Assembly: GCA_034769895.1 (NCBI GenBank)
Contig: CM068367.1
Coordinates: 312,107,986 to 312,171,985 of the forward strand
From: Magicicada septendecula
Lineage: Eukaryota; Arthropoda; Insecta; Hemiptera; Cicadidae
Reading direction: 5' to 3'
Length of the DNA: 64,000 nt
This document shows, piece after piece, positions 47,453-64,000 of this stretch (the first letter of the stretch is position 1; each line of letters opens with the position of its first letter). A model generated the notes under the pieces. That model saw only the letters and a list, made by a program, of their open reading frames with translations. It made no database searches and was not told where the DNA came from. The translations under genes were made by a program, and so were the position numbers.

Positions 47453-50400
47453 ACATAATAAAACGGTTTTGTCCGATGCGATTACACAGAAATGATTTTA
47501 CCAATATCAGACTAAATCTATAATTGATCGACGTATATTTCAATTTTATTTTATTTGTGTATAAGTCGAAATACAAATCAGTTACTTATTAATATATTCG
47601 GTTTATGTGATATATGTTCTATGAAGTATTTGTCAGATAATAAACTTTTATACTTGCACATGAAAATGATTGAGTAAATAAAAAATTAATGTAACTGTTA
47701 AAACTTAGAAGTAACATGTAACAATATACAATAAAGCCCCATTACGTTGTTATGACAGAAACATAGGAAATAGACGTTGATGATAATTCGTCGTCTTCAG
47801 CATTATTTGTAACATCTACTTTACGGCGAGTTAGCTTCGTACATCGTCCTGATATATAAGGTGATATATCAAAAATGACTCTGTTTGACAGTAATAAAAT
47901 TTATATCCAAGGAGTTGGCGGTCGATTCTATTAAAACAAAGGTTGTAGACAAAACAGATGCTATTTAAGTAAACTAATGTTTTCCAAACTTACATGTACA
48001 CTTCTGAAGCGCCGACAGTCAGTATGGCATACTGAGGCCTACATTTTAAAAAGTATCCTGAACGCTGATGAGAAGTGTTTTCCTCTTGCGTCGAAATTTC
48101 ATTTAAGAAAATTATGTTTTGTGTACGTTTTACTTATGGCATAAAACGTTATATTACTGTAGACCTTCGCTGTTATATCTCCAAATTCTGTATGTATTTT
48201 ACTTTATTACTATTTATTTATTACATACTTCAATATTAATTCATTATTTAAATATATTTGCGTTCTTATATATACCCAGTTATTTTAACATTGGTTAACA
48301 TTTAGTTTACACACCGGACACCCCAACACATGCGTGCGCGCGCGCATACACTCCTGCATACACAAGTGCATATATAATATTTTATTATATAGTGAAATAT
48401 AATCAACACAGGTAAAATAATTGCAATACGGCAAAATGTAAATATTAAAAAATATAATTAAAGCACGTAAGTACAATATAATGTTTATGGTAGTAGTAGG
48501 TGACTGCACTTAAATAAAACGATAGTAAGATGTCGATGCCGTAATCCAAAATTAATTTCGAGTCTTATTATTTATGGACGTTGGGTGAAAGACGGAGAGT
48601 CTGTAACTAGCTTACTTGTTAAATTACACCTGTTTGCCATAATCGTATTTTGGAAATAAACAAGAGTGCGCCTGCTTAAAGATGATAAATTCAAGAGTAT
48701 GCGATGCCGGCGAAGATAGTTTTTTTGGAGGGAGGGGGAGGAAAGAGGATTTGAAAGTGTGGCAGGCATGCATTATGTATGTGCCTGGTTCACCTCTTCT
48801 TATATAAGCGACAACATTTACATACACTGTACTCTACTTCCCACATGCCACCGAGTTGCTTTCCCTTCCTACATGTCTATCATTTCATGTTCTTTGCAGA
48901 TATGTCAAGTATTTGTACGTGATTTTCATCTCAAAGTAGGCCTACTAACTTATTTTCACTGGAAAGCTGTAGGGAAAATTAAATAAAAACATTTTTTAAC
49001 ACGAAATGGGTTGTGTGTAATACATTATGGCAAATATATATGCACTCCACGCGCGCGCGCACGTACACACACACACACACACAGACTAGGAGATTAGAAG
49101 TCAACGTGATCAACTAACAATTGAACTTATAGTCGAGTTCCATTCCGTACAGGCCTCGTTTGGAACTCATTTGTTCCAAATCAGCTTCGCTTCTGCGAAA
49201 ACTGCTTCTTCTTAACAAGATTTATAAATGTCTATTTTTGGGGGACAAATTGTTTAGATATACAGGGCCAAAAATGTTAAGAAACAACATAGAACAAGTT
49301 TCGCATTTGAAAGTATTATATGTTGTAATTGTATTTTTCAATTCTTTTTAATCTTCCGTGAGTATTTAAACATTATTTTGGGAAACACTATTCTTGGTAT
49401 CGTCAACCAATTTTTTTTATACTTTCCTTATCTTTACTTCCATCGTTTCGTTTCACAGTGTTAACTGTTGCGTTGTATCTTCCATATACACTAATTTTCA
49501 CTAAACGCAATACAAGTAAGGCGTTTCATATTTTTCTATTATTATTTATCTGGTTACTTATTGTTTATTTTATTTATTGTATGTTATTTTCCCTACATTT
49601 TTTTATTTGTTGTTGTTGAAAACTGGAATGTCAACGTCGTTACGTATAATGTCTGTGCCTTGAACTTTACTTACCATATAATCTTCCTACAGTATCCATT
49701 ATTCAGATGAACCGGCTTAAAATCTACAAATTTTATAACACCTTCTCAATGCTAAATGAAAGCAATACTTGACAAAATAATTGGTTGATATTCTGTATAG
49801 CAGTTTTTTCCAAAAATACTATGACATGGAACTCCCAGCAGCTTGGAAATTTTATTTTGCTACCTAATTAAGACATGATAATTTGTATAAAATTAATTAA
49901 GTTAAATATAGGACGATCATACGCTAGTAGCAATAAAAATGATTATTACTGCATCGTATACAAACACAATTAACCTAGTAGCATAAATAATCTTCATTAC
50001 GTTTTCTACATTAAACAACATAACAAAACTTATGGGGTCTATTAACAATAGTCTAGGTAAAAAAGAGTTTGATTTGTAAAATATAAAATTTACTGTTAGA
50101 GTAGATTAAAAATTATGTAATTTTACAAATTCTGAAATTTCAGAAACAATTCTTGGGATAAAGCAAACCAAATGAAGGGTTGAACGGGTAAAAATCTGAA
50201 TTAAAAAAAAACATCGGAATGTATATTTCATATCATAAAATTAGCACAAAAATAAGTATTTTTAGTTTAGGTAGTGACTGATAATGTAAGGGTTATCTAG
50301 TTTATTTTGTTTTATTTTTAAAATCAAAGGATTTTTAATAGGCTTTGGATAAATTTCAGTACGTTACCTCAAAATCCATTGTCGCAGTTGAAGAATTCTG

Positions 50401-51583
50401 GATTTTTTAAATTCAATTGGTCTCTGCGAAACGTGTATTTAAAAATCATATTCAAAATTTCAAGAACTAAATAAAATACGCCTAGGTTTGCTAAGAACAC
50501 TTCTTAGAAATTTGTTTATAAGAGTAGATTAAAACAGGAAAATTGTTTTGATTTGAGCAAAATAACACACATAGTGAAGTGGACTGGAAAATCTTGGCAC
50601 TTATTTACGAACAATTTTCAACGGAATAAAATTTCAGATTTTTAACAGAATAAAATTTGTAGATGTTATACGAATAAAAAACTCAATTATTTGATTAGGT
50701 ACGTTGTTTTAATATTTTATGCTCAAGGAATATTATGTAGGGCTACATACCTCAGCACAATATTTCTTCGGTAACCAACTTTTTTAGTCCCGACTCCGTT
50801 TTCTAACATGCAAATTATAACACATTTGTATATCAATTGTTTGGTGAAATAGGATTGTTAAACCCATTTAGGAAACCTTTATTTCTGTAGGAGTACATTG
50901 TAGTATACAATTAAAATCCATACTTACGTAGAATACCTTTCTACCAACGACGCTAGATTGTTGTATTCCTAGCGCAACCGATCTAGAAGGTTTTCTATCT
51001 ACTCGATAAGCTGTTTCATTTCACTCAGGAATGCAGACAGTAGCAAAGAAGAATTGGTAAGTTTTAATCATAATATGAGACAAGTTAATGCAAGTAGGCT
51101 AATCTGTGTGTAATGAAAGAATTGTGTTGCAAAGTAAGGCGGAAAGTGTATGTAAGTCTCGTGAGAGTTTTACACCTGCTGTCCGCTACCCCTTACTGTC
51201 AACCCCTCACTAAGCCGTGCTTCCACTAAGTAACATTTTTTTTATAAATATTTACGGAAAACCCCAACAGAACAGAAATACAGCATTATGCAATCTAAAA
51301 ATGTGTTGCAATTTTAACCTAAATGTGTTTTAACCTTAAATGTGTTTCAGCATTTTAACCTAAAAATGTGTTGAAATTTTTCCTTCTAATAAAAATAATT
51401 ATTATTGCTTTCTGCGTACTAGTTAATAAATTACATATTTTAGTAACATTTAAGCTGTTTTTACTTCCATATTCCTTATGGAATGGAAGTATGGTGATGG
51501 CAAAAAAAATCGTGTTCGAGATTATTGCAGATTCTGATTCTACTACACTCAAAACATGAAAAAAAGTCGTTTTCCGAAAAGTG
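47453..51583. other. Intergenic DNA, no gene recognised
   Basis: AT-rich with two short alternating tracts (48,331-48,348 and 49,049-49,084) and a TAGGCCTA at 48,937. No coding or RNA gene supported. Confidence 0.5.
49049..49084. repeat. (CG)n(CA)n alternating tract
   Basis: Thirty-six bases of CG then CA dinucleotides with one interruption. Confidence 0.93.
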
Positions 51584-51650
51584 TCTGTGTGTGTGTCTGT
51601 CTGTCTGTCTGTCTGTCTGTGTATCTGTCTGTGTGTCTGTCTGTCTGTAG
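51584..51650. repeat. (GTCT)n microsatellite
   Basis: GTCT units mixed with GTGT, ending 11 bp before the first unit of the adjacent minisatellite. Confidence 0.95.
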
Positions 51651-51654
51651 ATTT

Positions 51655-52780
51655 TTTTCTATGGCAAACGATAACTGCCGCAAATTCAAACAGAATCAAA
51701 TAATTTTTTGCATGCAGCCCTGATTTGCAGAGTACTCGCGACCTATTGTTTTTGGTGAAGATCGGTTGAGGGAAAGGGGTAGTTTACCTGCAACGGTTTT
51801 TTTTTAGCAAGGGTAATTTTGTTTGTTTGGCAAACGATAACAGCCGCAAATATAAACAGAATCAAATAATGTTTCGCATACAGCCCTGAATTGTAGAGTT
51901 CTCAAGATCTGTTGATTTTGGTGAAGATCGGTTAAGGCAAAGGGGTAGTTTACCTGTAACGTTTTATGTTTTAACAAGGGTATTTCCTATGGCAAACGAT
52001 AATAGCCGCAAATTCAAACAGAATCAAAATATTATTTGCATACAGCCCTAAATTATAGAGTTCTCAAGACCTATTGTTTTTGGTGAAGTTCGGTTGAGGG
52101 AAAGGGGTAGTTTACCTGCAACGTTTTTTTAACAAGGGTATTTTCTATGGCAAACGATAACAGCCGCAAATTCAAACAGAATCAAATAATGTTTTGCATA
52201 CAGCCCTGATTTGTAGAGTACTCAAGACCTGTTGTTTTTGGTGAAGATCGGTTAAGGGAAAGGGGTAGTTTACCTGTAACGTTTTATGTTTTAACAAGGG
52301 TATTTCCTATGGCAAACGATAACAGCCGCAAATTCAAACAGAATCAAAAGATTATTTGTATACAACCCTAAATTGTAGAGTTCTCAAGACCTATTGTTTT
52401 TGGTGAAGATTGGTTGAGGGAAAGGGGTAGTTTACCTGCAACGTTTTTTTAACAAGAGTATTTTCTATGGCAAACGATAACAGCCGCAAATTCAAACAGA
52501 ATCAAATAATGTTTTGCATACTGCCCTGATTTGTAGAATGCTCAAGACCTATTGTTTTTGGTGAAGATCGGTTAAGGGGAAGGGGTAGTTTACCTGCAAC
52601 GTTTTTTTATCAAGCGTATTTTCTATGGCAAACGATAACAGCCGCAAATTCAAACAGAATCAAATAATTTTTTGCATACGTCCCTGAATTGTAGAGGTCT
52701 CAATGATTTCGATTTTGGTGAAGATCGGTTAAGGGGAAGGGGTAGTTTACCTGCAACCTTTTACGTTTTAACAAGAGTAA
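51655..52780. repeat. Minisatellite, seven units of 158-166 bp
   Basis: Units begin ATGGCAAACGATAACAGCCG at 51,661, 51,827 (as TTGG), 51,989, 52,147, 52,309, 52,467 and 52,625. Internal landmarks are AAATTCAAACAGAATCAAA, TTTTTGGTGAAGATCGGTT and AGGGGTAGTTTACCTGCAAC. Unit lengths are 166, 162, 158, 162, 158, 158 and about 155. Units 2 and 4 (162 bp, with GTTTTATGTTTTAACAAGGG) resemble each other, and units 3 and 5 (158 bp) resemble each other, so part of the array is a dimeric higher-order repeat of 320 bp. No open frame persists across units. Confidence 0.97.
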
Positions 52781-53315
52781 AGTACTTGAAAATTTATTTA
52801 AACTTTTTGAAACTATGGTAATTGTTAAAAATAAAATAATTTGTTGCCAGGCAATAAAATTATAATTTTTTCATTTTAATGTAATATAATATTTTTCATT
52901 TAATACAGCAATAAAAAGGCAGGTAAGACACAGCCTGGCTGTTTGGCTGAAAATGATTTTAAATATAAATCTTAGAATATGGAAGTCATGTATGGTTCTC
53001 CATACCGATATTTTATTTAAGTTTGTTTGCTTTTCATTTGTCTGCAATCGTAAATATTTGTTGCCGCGTACGCAAAAGAAATCAATACCGATTTGTCTAC
53101 CACATGAAACACATTCTAACGTCATTCACTTAAATTATCCGTTGTCGGGAAAGATGACAGCAGTAATTTATTCATTCATGCCTCCCCATGTGTATGTGAT
53201 CAATACGTCTTGCACGTGGAAGGTCAATCTTGGAGTTTTTTCCAGATTTGTTTGTATTTGTATACATTCGACCTCAGACACACGACGTGCAAGCTACAGG
53301 GAAAACAATATTTGT

Positions 53316-53318
<3 letters not shown>
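52781..53318. other. Intergenic DNA, no gene recognised
   Basis: The 141-codon plus frame at 52,953-53,378 runs into the (GT)n repeat and has no recognisable motif. Confidence 0.4.

Positions 53319-53361
<43 letters not shown>
53319..53361. repeat. (GT)n microsatellite
   Basis: About seventeen GT dinucleotides, then TATGTGTG. Confidence 0.95.
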
Positions 53362-53362
<1 letters not shown>

Positions 53363-53489
53363 CGCCCGTTTATGTTAGAGTGTGAAAGAGAAGGGAGGGG
53401 GAGAGAATCATAGGGAGAGAGAGGTGAGGGAGGGAGAATCTTATGTATATAAGATTGGCAGGATGTACATGTATAATAATGCACGCAGA

Positions 53490-53760
53490 AATAAATTAAG
53501 TACTTTGAAAAAATGTAGAAAAATATTGAGTTATTATAACAACTTACTTCAAGATGAGACTTCTCAGGCACGAGGTAGGGTAATTCTTCAAGATCGTAGA
53601 AGAAATGCAGATATACACCAAGAACTGAATATTATGAGTATACTCGATAGGATTGCTGTGTATTGAAGAAGAAACGTCGGAGTCACCAGCTCCAGTTTAT
53701 CTGCTTGGGATCGGAACAAACCAATTTTGGTTGTTGAAAATTATGATGATGATTTTTTTC
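53490..53760 (+). pseudogene. Probable LINE fragment
   Basis: The plus strand encodes a piece starting STLKKCRKILSYYNN, and then RRRNADIHQELNIMSILDRIAVY to a stop at 53,664, followed in frame by RRNVGV. RNxDIxxELxIxSILDxI is a landmark of the segment before the GHVxRM region in some insect LINEs. The expected RRxWxGHV segment is replaced by unrelated sequence ending in a GATGATGAT tail at about 53,741. The match is shorter and weaker than for the other fragments. Confidence 0.5.
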
Positions 53761-54122
53761 AAAAACAGTGTAAAGTAGAGAAAGTTTGTGAGCTATCCAC
53801 ACACAGATTTTGATGTCCATTTAAAGCCACTCTTTCACAGAAATTACTTAATTCTCCACAGCGCTTTGGGGAACGGTCGTGTCTCTTTTACAGTGATTTT
53901 TAATTTCGTATCCTTGCTCCTGTTGCTTTTATAGATCACTGTTCTTACTGTACAAGAAGAACAGAAAGAAAAAAGGCGGAGACCGCCAATCACTATTAAG
54001 GGGATACGATCGGGCCCTGAAAACGTTCTGCAGATTTAAAGTAAGGTCTCTGACAAAGTGGTTTTAAATTACTAAAATAATTTGCTTCAAGAACGATGAA
54101 AGGAAGCGTAGTGGAAATGTAT
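53761..54122. other. Intergenic DNA, no gene recognised
   Basis: No supported feature. Confidence 0.4.
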
Positions 54123-60057
<5,935 letters not shown>

Positions 60058-60297
60058 TAGAAGAAGAGGAAGAAGAAAAGAAGAAGAAGAAGATGAAGAA
60101 GAAGAAGAAGAAGAAGAAGAAGAAGAAGAAGAAGAAGAAGAAGAAGAAGAAGAAGAAGAGGAGGAGGGACGAGGACGAGGAAGAGGGGGAGGAGGAGCAG
60201 GAGGAGCAGGAGCAGCAGCAGCAAGAGGAAGAAGAAGAAGATGATGAAGAAGAAGAAGAAAGATGGTCTTGGTTATGATGATGATGATGATGATGAT
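60058..60297. repeat. (GAA)n/(GAG)n/(GAT)n compound microsatellite
   Basis: GAA units from about 60,058 to 60,158, then GAG/GAC/CAG-rich sequence to 60,225, GAA again to 60,260, and six GAT units to 60,297. The Ser-, Leu-, Phe- or Lys-rich frames here are repeat translations. Confidence 0.97.
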
Positions 60298-60795
60298 TAA
60301 TACGCACTCTTGTTGAAAGGAAATAAAACAAAATAACCCATCTACGTACATACCTGTATGTAAATAGCGACAGTAAGGGACGCAGGGACAGACAGACACA
60401 AAGCCCTCAAGAGCAGCTCAGAACTCGTATGTTTACACACAAGTATTGCAGATTTTTTGTTTATTTTCAGTTCTACCTATTTTCTCCTTACAGAACGAAT
60501 TCATGTAGCAATTATACCTTGTTTGCTCACACCAACAAAACGAAATTTTCAAATATTCATTACTGAAATGGATGTGTCCATTTGTTCAGTTATTGACTAT
60601 TTGCTGCGTGCACGCTGTAATTCAAGCAGGGACTACAGTCTGCCATGGATCCGGTGACTCAGTTCTACTGGTAATAATTGCGACTACACAATTAATTTTT
60701 CGTTGATATGTTGCAGTCGGAACTGAATACGTCTCGGAGTCGTGTTACATAATTGTTATCTATTCTCTTCTCATTAATAAATTCTTTGGTATAGT
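60298..60795. other. Intergenic DNA, no gene recognised
   Basis: No supported feature. Confidence 0.4.
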
Positions 60796-60899
60796 TACAG
60801 ACAAAACATAACGTCCTCAGTTCCTGGAAGCGAGCGAGCGAGCCCAGTTAACTGCCTTCAGGCGGTGGAGTGAGGCGAGGACGTCATGATTTGTCTGCA
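60796..60899. repeat. Short foldback with 23-bp inverted ends
   Basis: The left arm (60,796-60,818, starting TACAGACAAAACATAACGTC) and the right arm (60,877-60,899) pair at about 20 of 23 positions. The 58-bp interior is GC-rich (GCGAGCGAGCGAGC) and centred near GTTAAC. It could be a small non-autonomous DNA element or a stable hairpin. Confidence 0.6.
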
Positions 60900-62228
60900 A
60901 GTATAATAGGTCTACACGTATTGTTAACGTATAACCTAACAAGGATTTGCATAATTAAATAAAATGTAGTCAGATAAACATATACATTTAGATATAAAAA
61001 TAGGTTAGTTACATGCATAGAACTATATACAGAGGAAGAGATGTAGAGATAAAAGATATGTGGTACGAATAAGAGGTCGTTTGGAAATGTACAAAGTAAT
61101 GTGCCAATTATGTGAGAAGTATCCGCTTAACAACAGAGATAAGAATTAGATCTTTCAATGTCGTCTATAAGCAGATCTGTTTCTCTCGTTAGATGCGTTT
61201 GGCACGGACCTCGTTTGTTGACGTATGCCTACTTACTCGTGTACAGAACACTACTCCGTTCAGAATGTACGAAACACTTAGGCGACACGATTTGCTGATC
61301 GGGAAATAAAGAGAGACAGCAAAGTTCTTAAACAAACACACAAAAAATCTTGAAACACACATACAGAGTAGAATCTCGTTATCTGGTCTTAATGTATGCG
61401 GCTTTCCGGTTTCTCCGGACCGATATTACATTACACCGATATTACATTACACAAGTCCTACCGATATAAATTTAGTCTTTGAAATTAATCTTATGTTACA
61501 AACATGTTAACTATCGGCAAACAATTTAAACCTACAGCTTGAAAACCGTGCTTCTTGATCTTTGAATATTACTTCTTACTGTGCTCCTGAGCTAGATAAA
61601 GTCATGGTTTATTTGAACGCCAAACGGAGACAATATCGGCTGAACTATAGTAGAGTAACGCCTCCGCAATCGTGCTGCATTTAAGCGTCACACAAAATAG
61701 GCACAAAATACTGTTACTCATTATTTTAGTAAAACTAACAACGTTTAATTTAATTTAATAAAACTAACTACACATAAAAATTCTGAAGTTATTTTATAAT
61801 ATATGAAAATAAGTGGGAAGTACTGCGTGTAATTTGTGGTATTTTATTTGATACCGTTACTTTCCGGACATCCGGACCTCAGTTAATACGGATTATACCC
61901 AGTCCCACATAGCTTGGCTCCACTGTGTTCTTATATTTTTATAAATTTTTAATAAAAATATATTTTTGCACAAAGTTTTATTATTAACAATAATATAAAA
62001 TATATAACGAGAAAATTTTGAGCATTTATGAATATAATTTAAACATAAATATTGCCAGAATAATTAATTTCTTCTGAAAGCATAAAAATATTTTGGCTAA
62101 CCCAAGTTTGACAGATGCATTTTGCAACATCAGAGACTCAGCGCTGAACGATTTCCATGAAGATTTGTCAACTATAATTTATTTAAAATAATAATTATTA
62201 TTGCTATTATGAATGGTTAAAAAATTAA
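60900..62228. other. Intergenic DNA, no gene recognised
   Basis: AT-rich. The only local repeat noted is a doubled CGATATTACATTACAC at about 61,421-61,453. Confidence 0.45.
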
Positions 62229-62407
62229 AATTATTACTGTTGCACACCACTATAGAAAATTTATTCCGATTAGCGCTTTCAAGCTTCACAGATCATCGTC
62301 AGATCGGCATTCAATTCGGAATTCAATGCCGATCTGACGATGAGCTGTGAAGCTTGAAAGCGCTAATCGGAATAATTTTTCTATAGTGGTGTGCAACAGT
62401 AATAATT
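62229..62407. repeat. Near-perfect 179-bp palindrome with hammerhead-like motifs
   Basis: The two arms of about 86 bp match with about two mismatches around a centre near 62,318 (CAATTCGGAATTC). Each arm, read outward from the centre, has a hammerhead-like order: CCGAT, CTGACGA, a short stem-loop, GAAA, GCGCTA, ATCGG. The CCGAT/ATCGG pair would be stem I, CTGACGA and GAAA the two conserved core boxes, and CTA the cleavage triplet. Stem II in the right arm is AGCT, a GTGA tetraloop and AGCT, but it is not flush with the core. The right arm runs on the plus strand and the left on the minus strand. Some retroelements (Penelope-like) carry such ribozymes. Confidence 0.85.
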
Positions 62408-63639
62408 CTGATTGTGATTATAACCACTAACACAACTTTCTTCATTAAACTTCTGTTAAAAAATTATTTAAAAAATATTCGCTGATGCAGTGAGTCTCTG
62501 ACGATACAGATAAATAAAAATCTACGGAACGTACATTAGAGAAAGCAATTTTAAACTTGCAGAAGAAATTAATCATATCTCTGATAGTTGAGGTAGATAT
62601 GTGCAAAAACTTCGGGGAATTTACAGTTACAATTAAGCAGCGTATACGGGAGTGTATATATTTTCGCTTGCGCGCGCGTGTGGTGGAGGGATACACTTTA
62701 CGTGTGTGGTAATCAGAGAAAACGGAACAGAGCTAGAGGCAGACTGATACATATAGAAATAGACAGATGGAATTCGTCATTCGGAATGAGAAATTGGATC
62801 AAATAATGTGTAGGCGTATTTACATAGCGCGTGTCCGTCGTCCCCACGATAGGCGCTAAAATACAAACTATTTCCTCACGCAAGCGTCAATTGTGATGCA
62901 AACGAAGCGCAGAAAACGAGTAGAGTAATATCTGTGTACGCTTTTTATTGTTAATTGTAGCAACATGTTGAATTCCAAAATAATTTTCTGACCGTTTCAT
63001 TATAGAACACTGTCAGTTGTTTCATAAATATAACAAAATACAATAAAATTTATAACGTTCTCTTTAAATAAGTGACATAAAAACAAATATGAATTGTCAG
63101 TGGTGAAAAAACGGGCAGCAGGCCAACACCGAAGCCGCGACGCCAGCAGCAAATTTCGTGGACTGAATATAGTTGGAGACTAAGTGAGCTTAATAAATTA
63201 TCTTCGCGCTTTATACATCATGTGCAATGTGGATTAATATTTTATTCACCAGAGATAAACAAAATTATTTATTAAACCCAAGTCGTGCTGCTGTATTTGT
63301 TTTCACTTATTTTTTACACGATTTGAGATATATACGGCCCTTGTAGGTTTACTTCTGCTATGGCAATTCATTTTCAGTTTGCCGTTGGCATAGGTAAATG
63401 ATGTTTGAAGCGACTTATTTATGTTTTACTCTCAAAGATGCTTGTTTGTTTTCAGAAGAACTAATCACTTGTTTTTCAGAAACCCCTTATTGTTTTATAA
63501 TTCTTACACATTGATTAATGTTGATTCATATTTAAATGATAAAGAATCTCCTAATATTTATATTTCAGAATCACATTGGTATTAGATGACCCACCAGTAG
63601 GGCTACTAGCAGCGACTAAGGAAGCGACTAGTTGCATAT
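62408..63639. other. Intergenic DNA, no gene recognised
   Basis: A short alternating CG/TG tract lies at 62,668-62,682. The 83-codon minus frame at 62,445-62,696 has no motif. Confidence 0.45.
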
Positions 63640-64000
63640 AATGTTACAGAATTAGTGAGACAGGCGGCAGTATGGTATGAGAATAAACACCAGCAAATTG
63701 AAAGTATTGAGAGCATCAAGTCAGGACGGACAAACAAAGATCATTCTTAGAAGAAAGCAATTAGAATTAGTTAGCAATTTTAAATATTTAAACACTCATT
63801 TCTGAGATTCAATGGAAGCTAAACTAAAGATAGGAGAAGCATAATCACAAATAGAAAGCAGTATTTAAAAATACAAAAATTTACCGATTTCAAAAGTGAT
63901 TCTATTTAGTCTGAGAAAGGACTTTTGAAATGCGAGTGTGGAGAAGGATGTCAAGAGTCAGTTGGATAGACAGAGCGTAATCAGGAAGCGTTGCGTACAG
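63640..64000 (+). pseudogene. Decayed LINE fragment, cut by window edge
   Basis: The plus strand encodes QYGMRINTSKLKVLRASSQD, then KQLELVSNFKYLNTHF, a stop, and further on VILFSLRKDF and, in another frame, EMRVWRRMSRVSWIDRA at about 63,928-63,978. This is the order found after the catalytic motif in insect LINE reverse transcriptases (YGMxINxxKTKVM, then LExVxxFxYLG, then FEMWxWRRMxxISWxDRV). There are at least three in-frame stops and one shift. The rest of the element lies to the right of the window. Confidence 0.8.

Noticed and set aside
48064..48110. CTGATGAGAAG...GTCGAAA resembling a hammerhead core
   Set aside because: Only two base pairs of stem II can form and no stem I was found.

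Overview
This is an AT-rich, non-coding stretch of a large, repeat-laden animal genome. By eye it is about two-thirds A+T, with dense microsatellites, many decayed non-LTR retrotransposon tails and gypsy-type LTR elements. The reverse-transcriptase tail peptides and the LTR primer sites are of a kind common in insects, so an insect with a large genome is my best guess; the species cannot be told from the sequence. I found no convincing host gene exon, tRNA, rRNA or CRISPR array. Nearly everything that can be named is mobile DNA or its remains.

Layout. Bases 1-5,174 hold a young LTR retrotransposon on the minus strand, cut by the left window edge. It has a 5' LTR of about 2.1 kb (3,098-5,174), a tRNA-Lys-type primer binding site, a broken coiled-coil gag-like reading frame, two or three unrecognised reading frames, a polypurine tract and the start of the 3' LTR. 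No polymerase domain is visible. From 5.2 to 17.7 kb there is little except microsatellites and a 20-bp tandem repeat at 14.7 kb. From 17.7 to 31.5 kb lie six 5'-truncated LINE tails, most ending in a simple repeat, and a probable solo LTR (21.3-24.5 kb) that seems to have landed in the (TA)n tail of one of them. At 34.2-39.4 kb a second LTR element of the same broad type lies on the plus strand, with a probable LTR of about 4.1 kb, a primer site and an intact 316-codon coiled-coil gag-like frame, but no visible polymerase or 3' LTR. From 41.9 to 43.4 kb are two further minus-strand LINE pieces, one long enough to show reverse transcriptase motifs. LINE tails recur at 47.0-47.4, 53.5-53.8 and 63.6-64.0 kb. 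A seven-copy minisatellite of about 160 bp with dimeric higher-order structure lies at 51.66-52.78 kb. A near-perfect 179-bp palindrome at 62.23-62.41 kb carries a hammerhead-ribozyme-like core in each arm.

The parts do not form a cellular pathway. What ties them together is retrotransposition: target-primed LINE insertion leaving truncated 3' ends with microsatellite tails, LTR elements that appear to choose TA-rich targets, and gag-only elements that would need polymerase supplied by a relative. The most interesting leads are the coiled-coil-gag LTR family without polymerase, the palindrome with ribozyme-like motifs, the higher-order minisatellite, and an excess of the palindrome TAGGCCTA.
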